A DNA stretch of 64,000 bases, taken from positions 110,317 to 174,316 of the forward strand of contig JAHEER010000001.1 of assembly GCA_024640625.1 (NCBI GenBank), in the 5' to 3' direction. The notes below the pieces were generated by a model, which saw only the letters and a list, made by a program, of their open reading frames with translations, had not been told where the DNA came from and did no database searches. Shown one piece after another: positions 25,909-34,378 of this stretch. The DNA is from Desulfobulbaceae bacterium (lineage in GTDB: Bacteria; Desulfobacterota; Desulfobulbia; Desulfobulbales; Desulfocapsaceae). Numbering within the stretch: the stretch's first letter is position 1; every line of letters begins with the position of its first letter. The translations under genes and the position numbers were made by a program.

Positions 25909-27048
25909 ATGACAGGAAGCCTTGCAGGCATAAGAGTACTTGATCTTTCCAGGCTATTGCCCGGCCCTTATTGCTCGATGCTGCTGGCTGATCATGGCGC
26001 CGAGGTGATCAGCATCGAGGATCGGCGGTTTGAGGCGGACGATTTATTTTTTTCCACCCTGTACCGGAACAAGAAGCACCTGAGCCTCAATCTCAAGAGC
26101 GAGGAGGGGAAAAAGATTTTCTTCCAACTCGCCGAGCACTGTGACGTGCTGATCGAGGGATTTAGGCCGGGAGTCGCTGCCCGCCTGGGCCTCGATTTCG
26201 CGACCATGCATCAACGCTTCCCTGCCATTGTCTATTGCTCGATCAGCGGGTACGGGCAAGACGGCCCGTGGGCGGACAAGGCCGGTCACGATGTAAATTA
26301 CCTGGGCACCAGCGGGATACTGGATCTGATAGGTCCGGCCACTGGGCCGCCTTCAATCCCGGGGATCCAGATCGCCGATATCGGGGGCAGTATGAACGCG
26401 GTGATCGGCATCCTGCTGGCGCTGCTGGCCAGAAATCAGAGCGGCAAGGGGCAGTATGTCGACATTTCCATGACAGATGGTTTGCTTGGTTTTTTGAGTC
26501 TGCCCCATTATTTCTACTGCAAAACGGGCAGTTCGCCGCAAAGATCCGCCGATCTGCTGTCCCACCGTTTCGGCTGTTACAATACCTACGAGACCGCCGA
26601 TGGATCGGCGATCGCGGTGGGAGCACTAGAATACAGATTCTGGCAGCAGCTGTGCCGTGCCCTCGGCCTGGAAAAGTATGCTGAGCATCAGTTTGACGAA
26701 GAGAAGCGGGAGGAAATAATCGCTGAACTGCGAAATATTTTTCGCACCAAAAGTGGCGGGGAGTGGGAGAGCCATCTGGGCGGCCTGGACGTCTGCTGTA
26801 CAAGGGTTCTTGATTTTGCTGAGGTGCTGGACCATCCCCTGTTCAGGGAGCGTGACATGATCGTGGAGATCGAGCAGTCGGATGGCAGCAAGGAGAAATC
26901 TCTGGGGATGGCAATAAAGTTAAGTGGGACTCCAGGTTCGATACGCTCCGGCGCGGTTCGTTTCGGTCAGCATAATGAGGAAATTCTCAGTGGTCTTGGG
27001 TATAGTGGGGCGGAGATCGAACAACTCAAGAACCGCAAGATCATCTGA
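25909..27048 (+). CDS. CaiB/BaiF-family (type III) CoA transferase
   Basis: The 379-residue protein is a class III CoA transferase or alpha-methylacyl-CoA racemase-like enzyme: GIRVLDLSRLLPGPYCSMLLAD at the start, NKKHLSLNLKSEEG, the catalytic Asp region GHDVNYLGTSG near residue 127, and IADIGGSMNAVIGILLALLAR. Family knowledge: the active-site Asp forms a mixed anhydride during CoA transfer or racemisation. Substrate cannot be told from sequence. It follows cobO by 20 bases and precedes the HD-GYP gene by 42, so cotranscription is possible though functional linkage is not obvious. Confidence 0.9.
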   Translation: MTGSLAGIRVLDLSRLLPGPYCSMLLADHGAEVISIEDRRFEADDLFFSTLYRNKKHLSLNLKSEEGKKIFFQLAEHCDVLIEGFRPGVAARLGLDFATMHQRFPAIVYCSISGYGQDGPWADKAGHDVNYLGTSGILDLIGPATGPPSIPGIQIADIGGSMNAVIGILLALLARNQSGKGQYVDISMTDGLLGFLSLPHYFYCKTGSSPQRSADLLSHRFGCYNTYETADGSAIAVGALEYRFWQQLCRALGLEKYAEHQFDEEKREEIIAELRNIFRTKSGGEWESHLGGLDVCCTRVLDFAEVLDHPLFRERDMIVEIEQSDGSKEKSLGMAIKLSGTPGSIRSGAVRFGQHNEEILSGLGYSGAEIEQLKNRKII

Positions 27049-27090
27049 ACCCGGACGGAGCTTCGGATAGTGTCTTCATGAGGAAACACG

Positions 27091-28266
27091 ATGAGCAGTG
27101 ATTACAAGGACTTTTTCAAAGTCTTTTCCCAGGTGAGCAAAGCCATACACTCCGGGGAAAATACCACCGAGATACTTGGCCATATCGTGCGCAATATTAA
27201 AGAGATTCTTGGCGCCAAGGGATGCATCTACTGGATTGTCGACCGCCGGCAGGAAAAAATCGAGACCAAGGTCTCAGACGGCTTTCCGTACCGCAGCCTT
27301 GCCAATGTAAATTACCGGGAACTCACTACTATCTTTGACAGCGACCAGGGGCCAATCGTCTGGATCGAAGACGCCAAAACTGACAGAAGAATCCCCGACC
27401 TCGACACCATCGGCAAGAGAAGCGTGGGGTCGATCACCGGGATGTTTTTCGATATCATCGGCAACTACTCCGGCATCCTGGCGGTATATTTCTACGCCCA
27501 CAAAAAGCTCACCACGGAAGAAACAGAAATTCTCACCGCTCTCGGCGAGCAGGGGGCCATCGCCTTGCACAAGGCCTTCAGCTACGATGAGAAAATGCTG
27601 CAGAACCTCAGACAGATGGTCGAAGGATTCACCCTGGCCCTGGAGGCCAAGGATGAGTCTACCCACGGTCACAGTGTCCGGGTGGCACGATTTGCCAGAG
27701 CCGTGGCCGAGGAAATGAAGCTTTCCGAAACCGATAGAGAAACAATCTACCACGGCGGCCTGCTCCACGATATTGGCAAGATCGGCATGCACGACGATAT
27801 TCTCGAGCGGCTCGGTATCCTGTCGCGGAAAGAGATGGACATCGTCAAACTGCATCCGGTAATCGGCGCCCGAATCGCCAAACCTCTCAATTTCCTCAAT
27901 GATGTGGTACCGCTCATTCTGCATCATCATGAACGATTCGACGGCAGCGGCTATCCTGACGGTTTAAAGGGCATGGCCATTCCTCTTGGTGCCAGGATTC
28001 TAACGCTCTGCGACGCCGTTGAAACGATGCTGGCGGGACGCACCTATTTCGCCAAAATGAAACTCGAGGATGTCATCGTCAATCTTCACCAGGAAGCAGG
28101 TTCCCACTTCGATCCAGCCATCGTGGATGCCGTGTTCCAGGTGCTCGCCACCCGACCCGAAGTGTTCGAGGTGCAGATCAACGGGGCGGAGCGCAATTGC
28201 CTGGCGAGCTATCACCAGAAAATGAAAATGATGGGTGCGGCACCGCAGCAGCAGATGTTCATCTAG
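27091..28266 (+). CDS. GAF-HD-GYP phosphodiesterase
   Basis: The 391-residue protein has a GAF-like sensor domain (about residues 10-165) and a complete HD-GYP domain (about 180-365): HD at residues 226-227 within HDIGKIGMHD, HPVIG, HHH at 278-280, and the GYP motif in FDGSGYPDGLKG. Family knowledge: hydrolyses cyclic di-GMP, or sometimes 3',3'-cGAMP, in the cytoplasm. All metal and GYP residues appear intact, so activity is expected. The neighbouring sensor gene starts 55 bases downstream of its stop, suggesting a joint signalling unit. Confidence 0.92.
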   Translation: MSSDYKDFFKVFSQVSKAIHSGENTTEILGHIVRNIKEILGAKGCIYWIVDRRQEKIETKVSDGFPYRSLANVNYRELTTIFDSDQGPIVWIEDAKTDRRIPDLDTIGKRSVGSITGMFFDIIGNYSGILAVYFYAHKKLTTEETEILTALGEQGAIALHKAFSYDEKMLQNLRQMVEGFTLALEAKDESTHGHSVRVARFARAVAEEMKLSETDRETIYHGGLLHDIGKIGMHDDILERLGILSRKEMDIVKLHPVIGARIAKPLNFLNDVVPLILHHHERFDGSGYPDGLKGMAIPLGARILTLCDAVETMLAGRTYFAKMKLEDVIVNLHQEAGSHFDPAIVDAVFQVLATRPEVFEVQINGAERNCLASYHQKMKMMGAAPQQQMFI

Positions 28267-28321
28267 GCGGCTGCCACTGCGTCACACACTGCCCACCCTT
28301 TGGTACGATCATAGTTTAGCA

Positions 28322-31249
28322 ATGCCCCATTGGAGAAGATCAAAGCCCTGGCTCAGATTCATCGTCGGTATCATACTGCCGGCGATGCTGGCTGTGGCCA
28401 CGCTGATCGGGACCACCTACCTGTTCATTATTCCAATTTTCAAAGAGACCTTCCTGGACAGCAAGAGGGAAATGATCAAGGAACTGGTGCATGTCTCTTG
28501 GTCAATAATGGAGCTCTATGAAAAGGAGGAGCGAGCCGGAAGGATGAGCAGGGCAGAAGCCCAGGCCAAGGCCATCGGTGAGATAGAACACCTGCGCTAC
28601 GGAGACGAGTTAAGGGATTACTTCTGGATTTCCGATATGCAGCCGCAACTGATCATGCATCCCTACTCCAAGGATCTTATCGGCGGGAACCTCAGTGACT
28701 ATGAGGGGGTGGGCGGCAAGAAAATTTTCATGGAGTTCATTGATGCGGCATCGCCATCGGAAAGCGGCTACGTCGAATATGTATGGCACCGTAAATACGG
28801 GGAAGAACGTGTGGTGCCCAAACTCGCCTACGTAAAAAAATTCGAACCCTGGGACTGGGTTGTCGGTACCGGCGTGTTTCTGGACGACATCCAAGAAAAG
28901 ACCCGGGCGATCACCCGCCGCCTGTCGCGGATGATCTATCTGACGGTGGGCTGCATTTCGGTTCTGTTGTTCTTCGTGATAGCCCGGAGCATGGTCATCG
29001 AGCGTAACCGCAGGAGTGCCGAAGAGGAACTGCGGCGCTCACGGGTAAAGTACAAGACCCTGGTCGAATCGGCGGTTGATCCGATCGTGATGATTCACAA
29101 CAATACCTGTATCTATGCCAACGCCGGTATGGAACAGCTCAGCGGCTACCCCGTTTCCGAACTTGAGTCAATGGATCCGGCCGATCTTTTCCGCAGTGCG
29201 GAGGCAGTAAAGACGAATGATGCCGGCCTGGCGGACCGGATCCTGGAAGGTGCCGCCTTTGACGGCGAAAAAGAAGCCATTCTCAAACGCCGGGACGGGG
29301 GACACACGGAGGTAATGCTAAGCATCAGCCGCCGGGACCTCGGCAGCCAGGAAGTGATCGTTCTCACTGCCAGGGATGTCAGCGCCACCAAGCGGATCAA
29401 GGAAGAGCTTGACGAGAGCAGGGAGCGCTATCGACAACTCATCAGCCAGCTTCAGATAGGCATAATCAGAACCACGCCGGGGCCGCGTTTTCGGATTTTG
29501 GAAGCCAATCCGTCCACTGCGACGCTGTTGGGCCTCAAAGAGGAAAACCAATTACTGGATTCCGATCTCTTCGATTACCTGGAACAGGATAAATCGGCAC
29601 CGCCGCTGGAGACCTGTTTTGATCAACAGGGCATCGCCAGGGAGATGATATTTAAGGTCAAGAATCCGGCCGGGCAGGCGGAGACCGTGTCAGTGTCGAT
29701 GATTGAGGGGCGTGATCTGGAAGGCCGGGTAAGATACTGCGACGGGCTCATTGAGGACGTTTCCAGTCAGCAGAAAACGGCAGACGAGCGTGAACGTCTG
29801 ATCGTGGAACTGCAGACCTCGCTGATGTTCATGAATCAGCCGATAGGCAGTTCACTGGCCTCCTTTATATCCTGCGAGAAAACCACCACGGTAAAAGAGG
29901 CGGCCGAGCAGATGAATGCAAAAGGAAGCAAGGCGATCCTGGTCAGCGATGGTGAGCTGATGGTCGGTCTGGTCTCAGACACCCTTCTAAGGGAGAGGGT
30001 GCTCGGCCAAGGGCTGCCGGATACCGCCGCTGTCAGTCAGATCATGAAGACCCCCCTGGTTTATATCGAGGACAGCGCCCTGATTTTCGAGGCCGCCATG
30101 TTGTTGCAGGAAAAAGATATCGACTACCTGGTAGTTCGTGACCAGCACGATAGAATTCTCAGCCTGATCAGCAATGAGGAGCTGCTTGACGTGCACCGCT
30201 ACTCGGCCAATTTTGTGATCGAGCAGATCAGGAGCAGCACCAGCGTCGAAGAGATTGTCCAGAGCCATTACCGGGTACCCAGAATTATCAAAGCCTTGAT
30301 CGATTCAGGGGCCCATGCCCGAAATATCACCAGGATCATCACTACGATCTCCGATACGGTACTGGAAAGACTGGTGGATATGGCCATCGAGGAGATCGGT
30401 GAGGCGCCGGTTCGTTTTGCCTTTATCAGCGTGGGCAGTGAGGGCAGGGGAGAGCAGACTCTGGTGACCGACCAGGACAACGCCATTATTTTCGAAGATA
30501 TCGAAGAATCGATGGCTGAGCCGGTGCATGACTATTTTCACCGTTTCGCCACCCTGATCTGCACCCGTCTGGATGAGGTGGGCTACCAGTTCTGTCAAGG
30601 CGGAATTATGGCCATGACACCGAAATGGTGTCAGCCGATTTCGGTATGGAAATCGTATTTCAGTGGCTGGATTGGTGAGTCGACCCCCGAGGATTTAATG
30701 GAAATCTCGATCTTTTTCGATTTCCGCTGCCTCTACGGAGACAACCGATTTGCAGATGAGCTGCATGAGCATATTCGCAGCCGGGCTTTGAATCAAAAGG
30801 CATTTCTCTACCAGATGGCCCAGAATACGCTACTTTTCAAAGTACCCATCGATTTCTTCGGAAAGCTGTCGGTGGAATCGGGTGGTGCCCATGCCGACAC
30901 TTTCAACATCAAGCACGTGATTGCCCAGATTGTCGGTTTTGCGAGAATTTATGCAATTTTTTACGGTCTTGAGATTACCAACACCTTGCAGCGTATCAAC
31001 CGTCTCCTCGAAACGGACGTACTGAAGCCCGATGTCCATCAGGAGATCGTCGAGTCTTACAATTATCTCATGCAGCTTCGCTTCAGGCATCAGATCAAAC
31101 GGATTGACGATGGACAGGAACCGGACAACCATGTGCACATCAACGAGATAAGTCATATGGAGAAGGAGCTGCTTGAGAAAATACTTGGAAATATCAATCA
31201 GTTGAGAAAACGTTTAAGCCTGGTCGGTCACAACGAGATCTATTTTTAA
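28322..31249 (+). CDS. Membrane sensor with Cache, two PAS, CBS pair and GlnD-like nucleotidyltransferase
   Basis: The 975-residue protein has, in order, a membrane helix (about 12-34), an extracytoplasmic single Cache domain (40-193, with DYFWISDMQP and WDWVVGTGVFLDD), a second helix (205-226), two PAS domains (241-356 and 366-480), a pair of CBS domains (513-623), and a DUF294-type nucleotidyltransferase with GSEGRGEQ near residue 705 and TDQDNA near 718, followed by a DUF294 C-terminal helical domain. Family knowledge: CBS-DUF294 proteins resemble the uridylyltransferase part of GlnD. It likely senses a periplasmic small molecule and modifies a target by nucleotidylation, which is inferred. 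The start at 28322 avoids overlap with the HD-GYP gene. Confidence 0.82.
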   Translation: MPHWRRSKPWLRFIVGIILPAMLAVATLIGTTYLFIIPIFKETFLDSKREMIKELVHVSWSIMELYEKEERAGRMSRAEAQAKAIGEIEHLRYGDELRDYFWISDMQPQLIMHPYSKDLIGGNLSDYEGVGGKKIFMEFIDAASPSESGYVEYVWHRKYGEERVVPKLAYVKKFEPWDWVVGTGVFLDDIQEKTRAITRRLSRMIYLTVGCISVLLFFVIARSMVIERNRRSAEEELRRSRVKYKTLVESAVDPIVMIHNNTCIYANAGMEQLSGYPVSELESMDPADLFRSAEAVKTNDAGLADRILEGAAFDGEKEAILKRRDGGHTEVMLSISRRDLGSQEVIVLTARDVSATKRIKEELDESRERYRQLISQLQIGIIRTTPGPRFRILEANPSTATLLGLKEENQLLDSDLFDYLEQDKSAPPLETCFDQQGIAREMIFKVKNPAGQAETVSVSMIEGRDLEGRVRYCDGLIEDVSSQQKTADERERLIVELQTSLMFMNQPIGSSLASFISCEKTTTVKEAAEQMNAKGSKAILVSDGELMVGLVSDTLLRERVLGQGLPDTAAVSQIMKTPLVYIEDSALIFEAAMLLQEKDIDYLVVRDQHDRILSLISNEELLDVHRYSANFVIEQIRSSTSVEEIVQSHYRVPRIIKALIDSGAHARNITRIITTISDTVLERLVDMAIEEIGEAPVRFAFISVGSEGRGEQTLVTDQDNAIIFEDIEESMAEPVHDYFHRFATLICTRLDEVGYQFCQGGIMAMTPKWCQPISVWKSYFSGWIGESTPEDLMEISIFFDFRCLYGDNRFADELHEHIRSRALNQKAFLYQMAQNTLLFKVPIDFFGKLSVESGGAHADTFNIKHVIAQIVGFARIYAIFYGLEITNTLQRINRLLETDVLKPDVHQEIVESYNYLMQLRFRHQIKRIDDGQEPDNHVHINEISHMEKELLEKILGNINQLRKRLSLVGHNEIYF

Positions 31250-31280
31250 GAAAAATTGAGGGTTGCTTTAAGGGGGAGCC

Positions 31281-31946
31281 ATGGACGTACGCGAGGCACT
31301 GAAAAAGAGAAAATCGACGCGAGCGTTTCTAGACAAAGAGGTGACAAAAAAGAAAGTAGTCGCTGTTCTGGAAGCTGCCCGACATAGCCCTTCGGGAGTG
31401 AATACCCAGCCCTGGCAGGTGGCAGTCGTCAGCGGCGACGCCAAGACAAGGCTGCAGGAGCGAATAGAAACCGCTTTCCGAAACGGTGAGAAGCCGCGCA
31501 TGGATTTTCAGTACTATCCGCTCAAGTGGTCGGAGCCCTACAAATCCAGACGTTTTGAATGCGGCATACTGCTCTATGAGACCCTGGGAATAAAGCGCCA
31601 GGAAAAGGAGCGACGGCTGGAACAGTGGATAGCAAACTACCGCTCCTTCGAGGCGCCGGTGGCCCTTTTCTTCTTCATGGATCCCAGCCTGGAAACAGGC
31701 TCTTTTATGGATTACGGGATGTTCATGCAGTCCATCATGCTGGCCGCGGTCGAGGAGGGGCTGGCCACCTGCCCCCAGGCAGCGCTGGGGGAATTCCCGG
31801 AGATTGTCAAAGAGATATTGGGCTATCCTTCCGATTCGATTCTTTTAGGCGGCATGGCCCTTGGCTATGAAGACACTGAAGCGCTGGTCAACAGTTACCG
31901 GACACCGCGCCTCCCGGTGGAGTCCTTCACCCGTTTCTACGAATGA
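31281..31946 (+). CDS. Nitroreductase-family flavoprotein
   Basis: The 221-residue protein has the FMN-dependent nitroreductase fold: REALKKRKSTRAF at the start, ARHSPSGVNTQPWQVAVV near residue 36, and the C-terminal GGMALGYEDTEALVN. It probably reduces a quinone, nitro compound or flavin with NAD(P)H; substrate is unknown. GGGGAGCC precedes the ATG, and the gene lies 31 bases after the sensor-nucleotidyltransferase gene. A long inverted repeat follows. Confidence 0.92.
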   Translation: MDVREALKKRKSTRAFLDKEVTKKKVVAVLEAARHSPSGVNTQPWQVAVVSGDAKTRLQERIETAFRNGEKPRMDFQYYPLKWSEPYKSRRFECGILLYETLGIKRQEKERRLEQWIANYRSFEAPVALFFFMDPSLETGSFMDYGMFMQSIMLAAVEEGLATCPQAALGEFPEIVKEILGYPSDSILLGGMALGYEDTEALVNSYRTPRLPVESFTRFYE

Positions 31947-31960
31947 GATAAGCGAGGTGG

Positions 31961-32006
31961 TCTAATCGTGATTAATGCTTATCACATCAAGATCACGAGA
32001 ATTAGA
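31961..32006 (+). repeat. Inverted repeat after the nitroreductase gene
   Basis: TCTAATCGTGAT (31961-31972) is mirrored by ATCACG and ATTAGA (31992-32006, with a 3-base AGA bulge), giving a 12-bp interrupted stem. No U tract follows. It may be a terminator aided by Rho, an RNA-stability element or an operator for the next gene. Confidence 0.45.
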
Positions 32007-32042
32007 AGGAATCGCCAGGGAGACTAGCAGGAGAGCGGGATT

Positions 32043-32675
32043 ATGGCCAAAATACTCAAAGCTGAATTTGGTAAAGCAAAGGCTGTGCGCCAGGGGAGCG
32101 GAGAAACGGAAAAAGCCATTCCCGGCTACCAGTTGAAGCTGGCCATCCCCTTTTCCGATCCTCTGATTTGGCGCCGTATTCAGGTACCCGGTCAGCTGAC
32201 CCTGGCCGACATGCACCAGGTGATCCAGATCTGTATGGGCTGGCAGGATACTGATACCCACCAGTTTCTGGTTGGTAAGATATTTTATCAGCCGGGATTC
32301 GGGATAGAGGATTTCAAAAGAAAACCGGAGTATGACGAAGCAACATTTAAACTGCACCAACTCGAGGAGGGAATGCAGTTTCTATTCAGCTACCTGTACG
32401 ACGGCGGCGACGGCTGGGAACTGCAGATAGCGGTGGAGGAGATACTGGCAGCGGGCACGTTCAAATCCTTCCCCGTACTTCTCGACGGTGCCAACGGCAG
32501 CCCGCCCGAAGAGGCGGGGGACATCCACCAGTATCAGGCACTACTCGCTGCCCTGGACGATATCGGGATCGATCCGGCCGACGTACGCATGGACATAGGC
32601 GAGGAAATCGGCTTCAGGCCCTATGCTTTCGCTGGCGATGAAATTCAAAAACAACTTGCAAAACTCATTAGCTGA
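32043..32675 (+). CDS. Plasmid pRiA4b ORF-3-like protein
   Basis: The 210-residue protein matches the pRiA4b ORF-3 family: YQLKLAIPFSDPLIWRRIQVPG near residue 29, TLADMHQVIQICMGW with a following HQF, and the FLFSYLYDGGDGWE motif near residue 118. Function of the family is not established, and these proteins are not reliable markers of mobile elements. A GAGAGCGGG stretch precedes the ATG. It lies 17 bases before the OsmC gene and may share its transcript. Confidence 0.85.
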   Translation: MAKILKAEFGKAKAVRQGSGETEKAIPGYQLKLAIPFSDPLIWRRIQVPGQLTLADMHQVIQICMGWQDTDTHQFLVGKIFYQPGFGIEDFKRKPEYDEATFKLHQLEEGMQFLFSYLYDGGDGWELQIAVEEILAAGTFKSFPVLLDGANGSPPEEAGDIHQYQALLAALDDIGIDPADVRMDIGEEIGFRPYAFAGDEIQKQLAKLIS

Positions 32676-32692
32676 GCAAAAGGAGAACGACC

Positions 32693-33088
32693 TTGGTGAA
32701 TGAAATAAAAGTTACCTTTCCGGGTAATCTGAAAGTGGAAGCGGCGGTGGGCGACTTTAGCGTGGTAACCGATCAACCTGAAAAGTCGGGAGGAGACAAC
32801 TCGGCCCCCTCCCCAACCGAGTATTTTCTTACCTCCATTGCCACCTGCAGCGCTTACTTCGCCCTGAAATTCTGCCGGACCAGAAACATCGATACCTCGA
32901 ATATGCGTTTGAAGATGGGATACGGCTGGGACAGGGACCAGAAACGCTACCCCAAATTGTCAATCGAGCTTAAACTGCCCGATGGCTTTCCAGATAAGTA
33001 TCGAAAGGCAATAATCAAGGCCATGGACCAGTGCGTAGTCAAGCAGCACATCCAGCAGCCACCGGAATTTGAGTTGACCGTCATCTAA
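32693..33088 (+). CDS. OsmC/YhfA-family peroxiredoxin-like protein
   Basis: The 131-residue protein is a single-domain OsmC-family member with both conserved cysteines: SIATCSAYF near residue 53 and DQCVVKQH near residue 118, preceded by SAPSPTEYFL. Family knowledge: the cysteine pair reduces organic hydroperoxides, or serves in sulfur handling in the YhfA subgroup. There is no ATG; AGGAG at 32681 is followed by TTG (32693) and GTG (32696), so the start is one of these two. It adds an oxidative-stress function to this stretch. Confidence 0.88.
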   Translation: MVNEIKVTFPGNLKVEAAVGDFSVVTDQPEKSGGDNSAPSPTEYFLTSIATCSAYFALKFCRTRNIDTSNMRLKMGYGWDRDQKRYPKLSIELKLPDGFPDKYRKAIIKAMDQCVVKQHIQQPPEFELTVI

Positions 33089-33090
33089 TT

Positions 33091-33118
33091 GTTTCAGTTC
33101 ATCTGTCAGGCCTGAAAC
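33091..33118 (+). terminator. Hairpin after the OsmC gene
   Basis: GTTTCAG (33091-33097) pairs with CTGAAAC (33112-33118) three bases past the OsmC stop. The loop is 14 nt and no U tract follows, so this is a weak candidate. Confidence 0.35.
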
Positions 33119-33186
33119 ACAGTTGCAGACTCGATCCGTCTGTTCCTCCTTTGCTGTAAAACTTCAGCGGCCACAGGATAGTCAAT

Positions 33187-34149
33187 ATGTTTCGTTCATT
33201 CTACAAAAGCACAAAATGGGTGGCCTGGGCCTATGGCGGGGGCCTCTTTTTGTTAGCTTCGCTCTTCATCCAGGTGGAGTTGACGGTAAAAATCAACGAG
33301 TGGTACGGCAGGTTCTACAACATGCTGCAGAAAGCCACCGAGCATCAGCTTGAGGAATTCTGGCAGGAATTACTGATATTTGCCTATATCGCTTTTCCCT
33401 ATGTACTTATTGCCACTCTGACCGCTTACTTTACCAGGATTTACGCCTTCAGGTGGCGTGAGGCGATGACCTTCTCTTATGTGAACCGCTGGCAGCAGGT
33501 TGAAGAGGAGGTGGAAGGCGCGAGTCAGCGAATCCAGGAAGACATTTATCGTTTTGCCCGGATCGTCGAGAGCCTGGGACTCCAGGTAATCCGGGCAATC
33601 CTCACTCTGGTCGCCTTTCTTCCCATTCTCTGGGGACTAAGCGGCGGGGTGGATATTCCCTACATAAAAGATATTCCCGGCAGTCTGGTCTGGGTGGCCC
33701 TGCTGGTCTCCGTTGGCGGACTGCTGATATCGTGGTTCGTGGGTATCAAACTGCCCGGTCTGGAATACAACAACCAGAAGGTCGAGGCGGCCTTCAGGAA
33801 AGAACTGGTGTATGCCGAGGATGACAAGGTCAATTTCGGTAAAACCGAGACCATCGTCGAATTGTTCACCGGTCTCAAGTTCAACTACCACCGGTTGTTT
33901 CTGCATTACGGTTATTTCGATATCTGGCTCAATTTCTTCGAACAACTGATGGTCATCGTCCCCTACCTGATAATGGGACCGGGCCTGTTTACCGGCCTGA
34001 TCACTCTTGGAGTGCTGGTTCAGGTCTCAAACGCCTTTTCCAAGGTCCGGGAATCGTTTTCGATTTTCATCGGCAACTGGACCACCATTACCGAACTGCG
34101 CTCGATCCACAAACGGCTCAAGGAATTCGAGCACAACATCGGTTATTGA
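33187..34149 (+). CDS. SbmA/BacA-like peptide transporter
   Basis: The 320-residue membrane protein matches the body of SbmA: YAFRWREAMTFSYVNRWQQ, GASQRIQEDIYRFA, ILWGLSGG, IKLPGLEYNNQKVEAAFRKEL, and the terminal NWTTITELRSIHKRLKEFEH. It lacks roughly the first 85 residues of E. coli SbmA but begins with its own membrane helix, so it is probably a naturally short form. Family knowledge: proton-driven inner-membrane importer of proline-rich peptides and peptide antibiotics. No ABC nucleotide-binding domain is present. A degraded quinone reductase frame follows two bases later. Confidence 0.88.
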   Translation: MFRSFYKSTKWVAWAYGGGLFLLASLFIQVELTVKINEWYGRFYNMLQKATEHQLEEFWQELLIFAYIAFPYVLIATLTAYFTRIYAFRWREAMTFSYVNRWQQVEEEVEGASQRIQEDIYRFARIVESLGLQVIRAILTLVAFLPILWGLSGGVDIPYIKDIPGSLVWVALLVSVGGLLISWFVGIKLPGLEYNNQKVEAAFRKELVYAEDDKVNFGKTETIVELFTGLKFNYHRLFLHYGYFDIWLNFFEQLMVIVPYLIMGPGLFTGLITLGVLVQVSNAFSKVRESFSIFIGNWTTITELRSIHKRLKEFEHNIGY

Positions 34150-34151
34150 GT

Positions 34152-34319
34152 ATGCAGGTCTCGGTAATTCTTGCCCACCCCGACCCGGCCAGTTGCACTC
34201 ATGCAATCGCTGAGACAGTGATCACCACACTTTCCGGCGCCGATGCCCGGGTCAACTTTCACGATCTCTACCGGGAACGATTTGAACCTCTGCTGCCTGC
34301 GGAGGAACTCCTCGCCTAA
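34152..34319 (+). pseudogene. Truncated NAD(P)H:quinone oxidoreductase (KefF/MdaB-like) fragment
   Basis: This 55-codon frame starts VSVILAHPDPASCTHAIAET and continues VNFHDLYRERFEPLLPAEEL, the typical N-terminus of flavodoxin-fold NAD(P)H dehydrogenases (ILAHPxPxSFNHAI, HDLYxExFxPLLPxEE). It ends at a TAA, and none of the following domain (flavin and substrate loops of the usual about 190 residues) is found before the convergent gene at 34379. It is read as a 5' stub left by deletion, fused in position to the SbmA-like gene. Confidence 0.7.
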
Positions 34320-34378
34320 TGGGGTGACTCGGGAGCGGGTGTGTCAAGCGACGGGTGGCAGAGTCGTGTGCCCGAGTG

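Noticed and set aside
32043..32675. pRiA4b ORF-3-like gene as a marker of a mobile element
   Set aside because: No integrase, transposase, terminal repeats or target duplication is nearby; the family is common in ordinary chromosomes.
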